Part shown: in pieces, positions 1-5,037 of the stretch
Position numbering within the stretch: the stretch's first letter is position 1
How the letters are laid out: each line of letters opens with the position of its first letter
DNA from: an uncultured Megasphaera sp.
Lineage (GTDB): Bacteria; Bacillota; Negativicutes; Veillonellales; Megasphaeraceae
Assembly: GCA_902464195.1 (NCBI GenBank)
Contig: CABQJB010000142.1
Coordinates: 1 to 5,191 of the forward strand
Direction of reading: 5' to 3'
DNA length: 5,191 bases
Program-made: the position numbers and the translations under genes
The notes under the pieces: model-generated
The model's database searches: none
What the model was told of the DNA's origin: nothing
What the model saw: only the letters and a program-made list of their open reading frames with translations

Positions 1-26
1 TTTTAAGACAGTCTTTGAGAAGACAT

Positions 27-1511
27 TTACAATTTGACCGTCTTCAATTCGCTCGACGGCAGCGGTGCTTCCTTGACCTCCGTATCCATGGCGACGTCGA
101 TATGGGTAGCGAAGCGTTCGCCGTATTTGGCCTTGCAGTATACGCCGAAGACGACGCCCAGCAGGGACCAGCCGGCGACCATGCCCCATTCCTGCGGAGC
201 CAGGGCGGCACCGGAACCGGGGATGATGTACATGACGACCATGAAGGCCGACATGAGGACAGCCATGGCACCGACGAATTTATAATGGCGTACCTTATAG
301 GGACGGACCATGTTCGGCGCCTTTTTGCGCAGGATCAGGAAAGAAATGGAGACCATGCAGTAAGCCATGCAGCAGCCGAAGTTGCCGGCATCGACGACCC
401 AGACCAGCATCTTGCGGCCGAAGAAGAGGGCGACGATGGACAGGACGCCGATGAGCAGGAGCGCGTTGACGGGCGTCTTATATTTGTCGTGCAATTTAGC
501 AAAGGTATGGGGAATCATGTACGATTCAGCCATGGAATACATGGCACGGCTGCCACCGATGAGGAAGGAGTTCCAGCTGGTGACGACGCCGCAGATACCG
601 CCGATGATGAGGACTTTGGCCATCATGGAGCTGCCAAAGGCAACCGACATGGCATCGGCCGTGACCAGGCTGCCGACGCCTTTCATAGCCAGGGCGACTT
701 CACTCTGGTTGAGGATATAGCCGACACCGAAGATGATGAGGGCATAGAAGAGAACGGCCAGGACGATGGACAAAATCAGGATGCGGCCGATTTTCTGCAA
801 GGATACGGAAATTTCTTCGGCTGCCTGCGGGATGACGTCGAAGCCGATGAAATAGAACGGCGTCATGACGGCGATAGCCAGGGTACCCTTGGCCATTTCC
901 GACGTCGTAGCGCCCATGAAGAGCTGGCCGTCCAGGTTGGCCGTCGAACCGGTCAGGACCGAAGCAGCGACGAAGACGATGCCGACACCGCCGATGATGG
1001 CCGTCAGGATGGTCTGCAGGCGGGCAGCCGTCTTGGCGCCGATGATGTTGATGGCCGTAATGGCGACGGCAATGACGACGGCCGCAGCCAGCCAGGACGC
1101 ATAGATGTCAAAGCCGCCGATGGTGTATAAGTAACCCATCAAGAAATCCGGGAACAAGTAGACGAGAATTGTCGGCAAGGCGCAGGCTTCAAAACAGACG
1201 ACGCTGACGTAGCCGAGGACGATCATCCACGTGCAGATGAAGGCCCCGATAGGCCCCATGGCCTTATAACTGAAGACGTGTTCGCCACCGCACTGCGGCA
1301 TAGCCGACGTCAATTCGGCATAAGTAAGGCCGACAAAGAAAATCATGACGCCGCCGATGGCGAACCCCAGCATGGCGCCGAAGACACCGCCGCCGGTGAT
1401 CCAATCCCCTGTCGATACGACCCAGGCCCAGCCGATCATTGCCCCAAAGGCGATGACCAGGACGTCCCAGGCATTGAGTACTTTGTCAAAACTAGACTTT
1501 TTCGCTGCCAT
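27..1511 (-). CDS. APC-family amino-acid permease
   Basis: This encodes a 494-residue polytopic inner-membrane protein with about 12 hydrophobic segments, the usual size for APC-superfamily amino-acid/cation symporters. The first membrane segment holds the glycine-rich substrate-binding stretch (GAMIGWAW, residues 23-30). The stretch PQCGGEHVFSYKAMG (72-86) resembles the conserved P-x-x-GG-x-x-x-x-Y-K-A-x-G region after TM2. AAEEI (230-234) after a hydrophobic segment is also typical of the family. The tail from about residue 465 is hydrophilic and probably cytoplasmic. I chose the start at 1511 (MAAKKSSF) because a GGGGGAG ribosome binding site lies just upstream; a start at 1583 would lie inside the leader hairpin. 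The gene lies 188 bp downstream of trpS on the same strand but has its own promoter. The substrate cannot be read from the sequence. Its position after trpS makes tryptophan or another aromatic amino acid a weak guess only. Confidence 0.9.
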   Translation of the reverse strand: MAAKKSSFDKVLNAWDVLVIAFGAMIGWAWVVSTGDWITGGGVFGAMLGFAIGGVMIFFVGLTYAELTSAMPQCGGEHVFSYKAMGPIGAFICTWMIVLGYVSVVCFEACALPTILVYLFPDFLMGYLYTIGGFDIYASWLAAAVVIAVAITAINIIGAKTAARLQTILTAIIGGVGIVFVAASVLTGSTANLDGQLFMGATTSEMAKGTLAIAVMTPFYFIGFDVIPQAAEEISVSLQKIGRILILSIVLAVLFYALIIFGVGYILNQSEVALAMKGVGSLVTADAMSVAFGSSMMAKVLIIGGICGVVTSWNSFLIGGSRAMYSMAESYMIPHTFAKLHDKYKTPVNALLLIGVLSIVALFFGRKMLVWVVDAGNFGCCMAYCMVSISFLILRKKAPNMVRPYKVRHYKFVGAMAVLMSAFMVVMYIIPGSGAALAPQEWGMVAGWSLLGVVFGVYCKAKYGERFATHIDVAMDTEVKEAPLPSSELKTVKL

Positions 1512-1551
1512 ATGGCACTCCCCCTTTATAACACAGATGATTTCACAAAAT

Positions 1552-1598
1552 AAAAAAAGCAGAAGCACAGTGTCTGATGGCACCGTTGCCTCTGCTTT
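1552..1598 (-). terminator. Hairpin plus T-run in the permease leader; trpS terminator or attenuator
   Basis: On the minus strand AAAGCAGAGGC (1598-1588) pairs with GCTTCTGCTTT (1566-1556). This gives 11 bp with one G-U wobble around a 21-nt loop, followed by a 7-T run (1558-1552). Read on the plus strand the same position is an A-C mismatch, so the minus strand is the better reading. It is the first convincing terminator after trpS, but it also lies downstream of the permease promoter, about 17 nt after the inferred transcript start. The permease transcript must therefore pass through it. The loop itself can form a small GGCA/TGCC stem that would compete with the outer helix. Confidence 0.7.
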
Positions 1599-1616
1599 AT
1601 TTATTTTTTTCGATGT

Positions 1617-1635
1617 ATAAAGTATAATACTTTAT
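1617..1635. promoter_or_regulatory. Perfect 19-bp palindrome over the -10 box, candidate operator
   Basis: ATAAAGTATAATACTTTAT is two perfect 9-bp arms around one central base. It covers the whole -10 hexamer of the permease promoter, the classic position for a repressor. A third copy of the half-site lies upstream of the -35 box at 1664-1672. The binding protein is not identifiable from the sequence and no regulator gene is in the window. Confidence 0.6.
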
Positions 1636-1649
1636 TTTTGTTATGTCAA
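1621..1649 (-). promoter_or_regulatory. Sigma-A-type promoter of the permease gene
   Basis: On the minus strand TTGACA (1649-1644) and TATACT (1626-1621) are separated by exactly 17 bp. The -35 box is perfect and the -10 box has one mismatch. The inferred transcript start is near 1614, giving a leader of about 100 nt before the start codon at 1511. Confidence 0.8.
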
Positions 1650-1660
1650 TATCATTTTTT

Positions 1661-1673
1661 AAAATAAAGTATT
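1661..1673. promoter_or_regulatory. Upstream half-site matching the palindrome
   Basis: AAAATAAAGTATT (1661-1673) is the exact inverted copy of AATACTTTATTTT (1626-1638), with 22 bp between them. It contains the same ATAAAGTAT core (1664-1672) and sits just upstream of the permease -35 box. This suggests a second binding site or an activator or cooperative site. The region is AT-rich, so chance contributes, but a 13-bp perfect match is unlikely to be only that. Confidence 0.5.
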
Positions 1674-1699
1674 AAGTCTAGTTGTCGCATTTTTAATCT

Positions 1700-2686
1700 T
1701 TACTTGCGATATAAGCCCATGGCCTTGGCGGCTTTTTCGTAAGTGATGCTGGCCTTGGCATGGGCCTTGGCAGCGCCTTTGTCGAGGATGTCGTCCAGTT
1801 CGGGGTCGCCGACGAGCTGGCGGTAACGCTGCTGGATCGGTTCCAGTGTCGAAATGATAGCATCGGCCACGTCTTTCTTGAAGGCGCCGTAGCCTTTGCC
1901 GGCGTAGGCCGCTTCGACCTGTTCGTGAGTCTGGTCGGTCAGGGCCGAAAAGATTTCTATGAGGTTGGAAATGCCCGGCTTGTTTTCCTTATCGTAATGG
2001 ACGGAGTTTTCGCTGTCCGTCTGAGCCCGCTTGATTTTCTTTTCGATGGCTTTCGGTTCGTCGAGGAGATAAATCGTCGCCGTCGTGTTGTCGTCGGATT
2101 TACTCATCTTCTTGGTCGGTTCCTGGAGGCTCATGACGCGCGTGCCGTCCTGGCCGAGGTAGATGTCAGGAATGGTGAAGACTTCGCCGTAGAGGCGGTT
2201 GAAGCGCTGGGCCAGGTTGCGGGTGATTTCCATGTGCTGTTTCTGGTCGTCGCCGACGGGGACGAAGTTGGTCTGGTACAAGAGGATGTCCGCAGCCATG
2301 AGGGGCGGATAGGTCAAGAGGCCGGCCGGGATGGAATCGCCCCGTTTGGAGGCCTTGTCCTTATACTGGGTCATGCGTTCCAATTCGCCGACATAAGACA
2401 GCGTAATCATCATCCAGCCCAGGAGTGCGTGTTCCGGGACTTCCGACTGGACGAAGAGTGTCGATTTTTCCGGGTCCAGGCCGGAAGCCAGGTAGATGGC
2501 GGCCAGTTCCCGCGTGCGCTGATGCAGGAGCTTCGGGTCCTGCGGGACCGTAATGGCATGCTGGTTGACGACGCAGTAATAACATTCGTTGCCGTCCTGG
2601 ATCTTCGAGAAATTGCGCAGTGCGCCTAAATAGTTACCTAATGTCAAATTGCCGCTCGGCTGAATACCAGAAAAAATAATGGACAT
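1700..2686 (-). CDS. trpS: Tryptophanyl-tRNA synthetase
   Basis: This 328-residue class Ic aminoacyl-tRNA synthetase has the normal bacterial length. It activates tryptophan with ATP and charges tRNA-Trp in the cytoplasm. The HIGH-equivalent is TLGN (residues 15-18) within PSGNLTLGNYLGAL. VNQHAIT (40-46) and VPVGDDQKQHMEITRNLA (142-159) are family blocks lining the active site. The KMSKS loop is exact at 193-197. The start at 2686 (MSIIFSG) is fixed by GGGAGG at 2700-2695 and by homology to the family N-terminus; an upstream ATG at 2731 falls inside the leader terminator loop and is not credible. The gene is preceded by a T-box leader with a tryptophan codon as specifier. No terminator is seen between its stop and the downstream permease promoter, so readthrough toward the permease is possible. 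Confidence 0.98.
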   Translation of the reverse strand: MSIIFSGIQPSGNLTLGNYLGALRNFSKIQDGNECYYCVVNQHAITVPQDPKLLHQRTRELAAIYLASGLDPEKSTLFVQSEVPEHALLGWMMITLSYVGELERMTQYKDKASKRGDSIPAGLLTYPPLMAADILLYQTNFVPVGDDQKQHMEITRNLAQRFNRLYGEVFTIPDIYLGQDGTRVMSLQEPTKKMSKSDDNTTATIYLLDEPKAIEKKIKRAQTDSENSVHYDKENKPGISNLIEIFSALTDQTHEQVEAAYAGKGYGAFKKDVADAIISTLEPIQQRYRQLVGDPELDDILDKGAAKAHAKASITYEKAAKAMGLYRK

Positions 2687-2708
2687 AGTGGATTCCTCCC
2701 TGTTCAAT

Positions 2709-2747
2709 AAAAAAATCCTTCCATCCCTCACATTAGGGACGAAAGGA
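2709..2747 (-). terminator. Regulated terminator of the trpS T-box leader
   Basis: TCCTTTCGTCCCT (2747-2735) pairs over 13 bp, two of them G-U, with AGGGATGGAAGGA (2728-2716). Seven T residues follow (2715-2709). The CCCT of the left arm can instead pair with AGGG of the T-box sequence, giving the alternative antiterminator fold. The trpS ribosome binding site begins just after it. Confidence 0.92.
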
Positions 2748-2987
2748 AAGTCATTTCCGCGGTACCACCCTGGTTGGCAAAACTGCCCGGCTCATATGCA
2801 CACGTAGATGCATTCTTTCCTGGTAACGGTGAAAGTTCCGGCAGGACCTACTCGCGTTCAGCCTGCATCTCCCGGGCCCATTCCCGCTCATGGCCTCTTC
2901 ACCGGACTTCCACTGCCACCGGCTCGCTGTCAAGGGTATCATGACGGTACTTGCTCCCGTTCATCAATGTTCTCTATCACTTTTGAT
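2709..2987 (-). ncRNA. T-box riboswitch leader, tryptophan-specific, upstream of trpS
   Basis: On the minus strand the conserved T-box AGGGTGGTACCGCGG is at 2771-2757, including the UGGN tRNA-acceptor-binding bulge, followed by a terminator. Stem I can be traced: lower helix CGGG (2959-2956) with CCCG (2876-2873), an AGTA loop-E element (2951-2948), upper pairs CCG/CGG (2947-2945 with 2886-2884) and CATG/CATG (2943-2940 with 2892-2889). The specifier loop on the 3' side reads GAA-TGG-G, placing the tryptophan codon at 2880-2878. A further hairpin ATGCA/TGCAT (2813-2809 with 2800-2796) fits Stem III. By family knowledge, uncharged tRNA-Trp stabilises the antiterminator and turns trpS on. The 5' end is inferred from the promoter. 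Confidence 0.93.
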
Positions 2988-2993
2988 GCATCT

Positions 2994-3022
2994 ATCTTAT
3001 ATCGAAGCGAAGGCCTTGTCAA
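2994..3022 (-). promoter_or_regulatory. Promoter of the trpS T-box transcript
   Basis: On the minus strand TTGACA (3022-3017) and TAAGAT (2999-2994) are separated by 17 bp. The predicted start near 2987 gives a T-box leader of normal length. An A-rich tract immediately upstream of the -35 box (3023-3038) could act as an UP element. Confidence 0.8.
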
Positions 3023-3039
3023 GTTTTTCTTTTTTTTGC

Positions 3040-3070
3040 TTGACTTAGAGTTGACTCCATGTCTTATAAT
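3040..3070 (+). promoter_or_regulatory. Probable promoter of the metallophosphoesterase gene
   Basis: TTGACT (3040-3045) and a perfect TATAAT (3065-3070) are 19 bp apart, a longer spacer than ideal. TTGACT occurs again at 3051-3056 but is too close to serve this -10 box. The promoter is back to back with that of trpS, and the two -35 boxes share a T/A-rich tract between them. Confidence 0.6.
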
Positions 3071-3100
3071 GACTTATATCAAAAAAACAGGAGGCATTTT

Positions 3101-4420
3101 ATGAAAGGAAAATATAAAAAACTCATCGCCTTTTCCCTGGCCGCTGCCGTCGTCGCCGCCGTCAGTGCCTATACCTGGCTGCCGGGCACGAAGACCGTCG
3201 CCAGACAGGGCGTCAGGGCCACCAAAGCTGCGGCGGCCCATTACCTGTCGACCGATGCCGTCGACGCTTCCAACATCCGCCAGGTCATCACGGCCGACAG
3301 CACGACGTCGCGGACCTTCATGTGGCAGTCGGACTACGCCGAAGATAAGCCCGTCGTCGAATACCGCAAGGCCGGCGACGACACGACGATCATGCAGCTC
3401 CCCGCTTCCAGTGACGCCTTCAGCGACGATGGCGTGACGACGTACATCCACACGGCGACTGTCACCGATCTCGAACCGGGTACGGCCTATGAATACCGCG
3501 TCGGCGCCGGCGACAAGCGCAGTGACTGGCAGTCCTTCCACACGGCCCAGGGCCATGACTTCAAGGCCCTCATCTTCCCGGACTCCCAGTCCAGCGACTA
3601 CAGCGTCTGGGCTGCCACGGCCCAGCCTGCGTGGCAGCGCAACCAGGACGCCCAGTTCTTCATCAACATGGGCGACCTCGTCGATAACGGCCAGGACCAT
3701 TACCAGTGGAACGCCTGGTTCGACGTCGTCGGCGACATGATCGCCCGCATCCCCGTCGTCCCCCTTATGGGCAACCACGAAACGTACGACAAAGACTGGA
3801 AAGTCCGCATGCCCGAAGCCTACCTGCATCTCTTCGCCCTGCCCCATCTCGACCAGGAAAAATACCAGAACCAATTCTACTCCTTCGACTACGGCGACGT
3901 CCACTTCGTCGTCCTCAACACGCAGTCTCAGGAACTGGCCGACTTCGAGCCCAGCCTCGACGAAGACGAAGTGGCCTGGTTCAAGGAAGACATGGCCAAG
4001 ACGACGAAGAAATGGAAAATCGTCCTCATGCACAAGGACCCGCTCCAGTACAGCTTTGCCAACCGGCCCCAGCCCCGGGAAGAAGGCTTCTCACCCGAAG
4101 GCCGTCTCTGGATGCCCCTTTTCGACGAATACGGCGTCGATGCCGTCCTCTCAGCCCATCTCCACACCTACCGCGACCGGGGCCACATCAGGAACTTCCA
4201 GCGCGATGAATCGGGCCCGCTGTACCTCATCACCGGCGTCGCCGGCAACGTCCAGTATCCGGGCTTGTGGAAACAGCACAGCCTCGACGAATACGTCGCC
4301 CCCCAGCCGGAAACGGACAATTACATGACCCTGGAAGCGACAGACGACAGCCTGACCTTCCGCAGCTTCCTGCCCGACGGCCAACTCCTGGAGGAAAAAA
4401 GTATTTCCTCGCACAAATGA
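3101..4420 (+). CDS. Secreted or anchored purple-acid-phosphatase-like metallophosphoesterase
   Basis: This is a 439-residue protein. A basic N-terminus followed by a hydrophobic stretch (residues 8-25) is a signal peptide or uncleaved membrane anchor, so it acts outside the cytoplasm. Residues about 55-147 form an N-terminal beta-sandwich of the PAP/fibronectin III type, with the typical TVTDLEPGTAYEYRVG at 120-135. The calcineurin-like catalytic domain follows: DSQ (161-163), GDLVDNG (191-197), GNHE (224-227), LMHKDP (309-314) and AHLHTY (352-357). These supply the usual Asp, Asn and His ligands for two metals; the first motif is D-x-Q where many relatives have D-x-H. The reaction is probably phosphomonoester or phosphodiester hydrolysis; the substrate is unknown. 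AGGAGG at 3089-3094 decides the start at 3101 over an ATG at 3059, which lies upstream of the -10 box. There is no terminator before the next gene. Confidence 0.9.
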   Translation: MKGKYKKLIAFSLAAAVVAAVSAYTWLPGTKTVARQGVRATKAAAAHYLSTDAVDASNIRQVITADSTTSRTFMWQSDYAEDKPVVEYRKAGDDTTIMQLPASSDAFSDDGVTTYIHTATVTDLEPGTAYEYRVGAGDKRSDWQSFHTAQGHDFKALIFPDSQSSDYSVWAATAQPAWQRNQDAQFFINMGDLVDNGQDHYQWNAWFDVVGDMIARIPVVPLMGNHETYDKDWKVRMPEAYLHLFALPHLDQEKYQNQFYSFDYGDVHFVVLNTQSQELADFEPSLDEDEVAWFKEDMAKTTKKWKIVLMHKDPLQYSFANRPQPREEGFSPEGRLWMPLFDEYGVDAVLSAHLHTYRDRGHIRNFQRDESGPLYLITGVAGNVQYPGLWKQHSLDEYVAPQPETDNYMTLEATDDSLTFRSFLPDGQLLEEKSISSHK

Positions 4421-4429
4421 AAAAAAGTA

Positions 4430-4438
4430 TGATATAAT
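4430..4438 (+). promoter_or_regulatory. Extended -10 promoter of the DUF1858 gene
   Basis: TGATATAAT is a TG-N extended -10 element with a perfect TATAAT (4433-4438), ten bases after the phosphoesterase stop. No good -35 box is visible, as is common for extended -10 promoters. The predicted 5' leader is nearly 60 nt. Confidence 0.6.
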
Positions 4439-4502
4439 AGATGCAATCCGGAAGTTCCTTCAAAACGGTACGGATACGAATTGACAAGGAGGAATATAAA
4501 TA

Positions 4503-4712
4503 ATGGCACAGATTACAAAAGACACGGGTATCATTGAAGCCGTTCAGAAATATCCGCAGATCATTGAAATTTTCCAGCAGTACGGTCTCGGCTGCATTGG
4601 CTGCATGGCTGCTCACTTTGAAACCATCGGCCAGGGCGCTGGTGCCCACGGCATCGACGTCGACGCCCTCGTCGCCGACCTCAACGACTGCATCGCTGCT
4701 AGCGGGAAATAA
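4503..4712 (+). CDS. DUF1858 small redox-type CxxC protein
   Basis: This 69-residue soluble protein is a complete stand-alone DUF1858 domain (the TIGR03980 type, described as a redox-active disulfide domain associated with hybrid cluster protein). The N-terminal half reads as helices around a typical EAVQKYPQIIEIFQQYGLGCIGC stretch (residues 12-34), ending in the CxxC pair Cys31 and Cys34. A third cysteine, Cys63, lies near the C-terminus. The pair could form a reversible disulfide or hold a metal; the exact role of the family is not established. AAGGAGG at 4486-4492 supports the ATG at 4503, with a 10-nt spacing. It has its own promoter and a very strong terminator, so it is probably mainly monocistronic, with some readthrough from the phosphoesterase. 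No hybrid cluster protein gene is in the window. Confidence 0.92.
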   Translation: MAQITKDTGIIEAVQKYPQIIEIFQQYGLGCIGCMAAHFETIGQGAGAHGIDVDALVADLNDCIAASGK

Positions 4713-4717
4713 GGTGG

Positions 4718-4751
4718 AAAAAAGCGTTGTCCTGACGGACAACGCTTTTTT
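4718..4751 (+). terminator. Intrinsic terminator of the DUF1858 gene, able to work on both strands
   Basis: The arms 4718-4732 and 4737-4751 form a perfect 15-bp stem (AAAAAAGCGTTGTCC and its complement) around a TGAC tetraloop, ending in six T residues. Six A residues on the other side let it terminate minus-strand transcription too. It begins six bases after the stop codon and closes the plus-strand gene pair. Confidence 0.95.
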
Positions 4752-4893
4752 AGTGGCTAGTGGTTCGTGGCTCGTGGCTAGCGGCTCCCCTTATAGGGGA
4801 GCTGGCCGCCGAAGGCGGTCTGAGAGGTTGCTTTTTACCAAGAAAAAGGACCCTGCATGATGGCAGAAGCCTTCGTGCGACAGCGCCTTTTTT
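4752..4893. repeat. Tandem palindromic element, copy 1
   Basis: This is the first copy of an element of about 140 bp. In order it holds five heptamers of (A/C)GTGGCT type (4752-4786), a palindrome GCTCCCC/GGGGAGC (4784-4790 with 4796-4802), a second palindrome GGCCGCC/GGCGGTC with one G-U pair (4804-4810 with 4814-4820), the linker TGAGAGGTTGCTTTT, and a degenerate terminal hairpin ending in six T residues (4888-4893). It has no open reading frame of note. It resembles the dispersed palindromic repeats of gut Firmicutes in general form. No transposase is nearby. Confidence 0.85.
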
Positions 4894-5030
4894 AGTGGCT
4901 CGTGGCTAGTGGCTCGTGGCTAGTGGCTCCCCTTATAGGGGAGCTGGCCGCCAAAGGCGGCCTGAGAGGTTGCTTTTGACCAAAAAGGACCCTCGCATGA
5001 TGACGAATGCCTTCATGCGAGGGTCCTTTT
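4894..5030. repeat. Tandem palindromic element, copy 2
   Basis: This is the second copy in the same order and orientation: five heptamers (4894-4928), GCTCCCC/GGGGAGC (4926-4932 with 4938-4944), a fully paired GGCCGCC/GGCGGCC (4946-4952 with 4956-4962), the linker TGAGAGGTTGCTTTT (4963-4977), and an intact 18-bp terminal hairpin. Differences from copy 1 lie mostly in the heptamers and the terminal hairpin, while the palindromic core is nearly identical. Confidence 0.85.
4983..5030. terminator. Perfect 18-bp hairpin with T-tails on both strands
   Basis: AAAAGGACCCTCGCATGA (4983-5000) is the exact complement of 5013-5030, around a 12-nt loop. It ends in TTTT on the plus strand and five T residues on the minus strand. 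It closes copy 2 of the element. It could stop transcription entering the DUF1858 region from the right, but no gene is close enough on either side to own it. Confidence 0.6.
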
Positions 5031-5037
5031 GCGAACT

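Noticed and set aside
1..26. Short palindrome AAGAC-A-GTCTT as a terminator of the permease
   Set aside because: The loop would be too small, no minus-strand T-run follows within the window, and the relevant sequence is cut off at the edge.
15..1130. Long plus-strand open frame opposite the permease
   Set aside because: It is antisense to a clear membrane transporter. Its low-complexity Asp/Gly/Arg-rich translation is what GC-rich codon bias produces on the opposite strand, and it has no ribosome binding site or recognisable motif.
1540..1550. TTGTGAAAT on the minus strand as a Rex-type redox operator
   Set aside because: Only a half-site is present, with no matching inverted arm at the right spacing.
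1760..2629. Long plus-strand open frame opposite trpS
   Set aside because: It is a shadow of trpS, which has diagnostic TLGN and KMSKS motifs on the other strand. No start signals are seen.
2751..2942. Minus-strand 63-codon frame inside the trpS leader
   Set aside because: The segment is explained as T-box RNA, with the specifier loop and T-box sequence inside it. No ribosome binding site is seen.
3074..4033. Long minus-strand open frame opposite the phosphoesterase
   Set aside because: It has a Val/Asp/Gly-rich translation with no domain, and it covers a gene with intact catalytic motifs.
4391..4410. 7-bp hairpin GAGGAAA/TTTCCTC at the end of the phosphoesterase gene as a terminator
   Set aside because: It lies inside the last codons and no T-run follows on either strand. 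It is probably chance in an A-rich stretch.
4481..4486. TTGACA just before the DUF1858 ribosome binding site as a -35 box
   Set aside because: Nothing like a -10 box occurs at a usable distance, since the start codon falls there. The extended -10 upstream is better.
4230..4742. Minus-strand frame across the phosphoesterase end and the DUF1858 gene
   Set aside because: It runs through two supported genes and starts inside their terminator stem, with no supporting signal.
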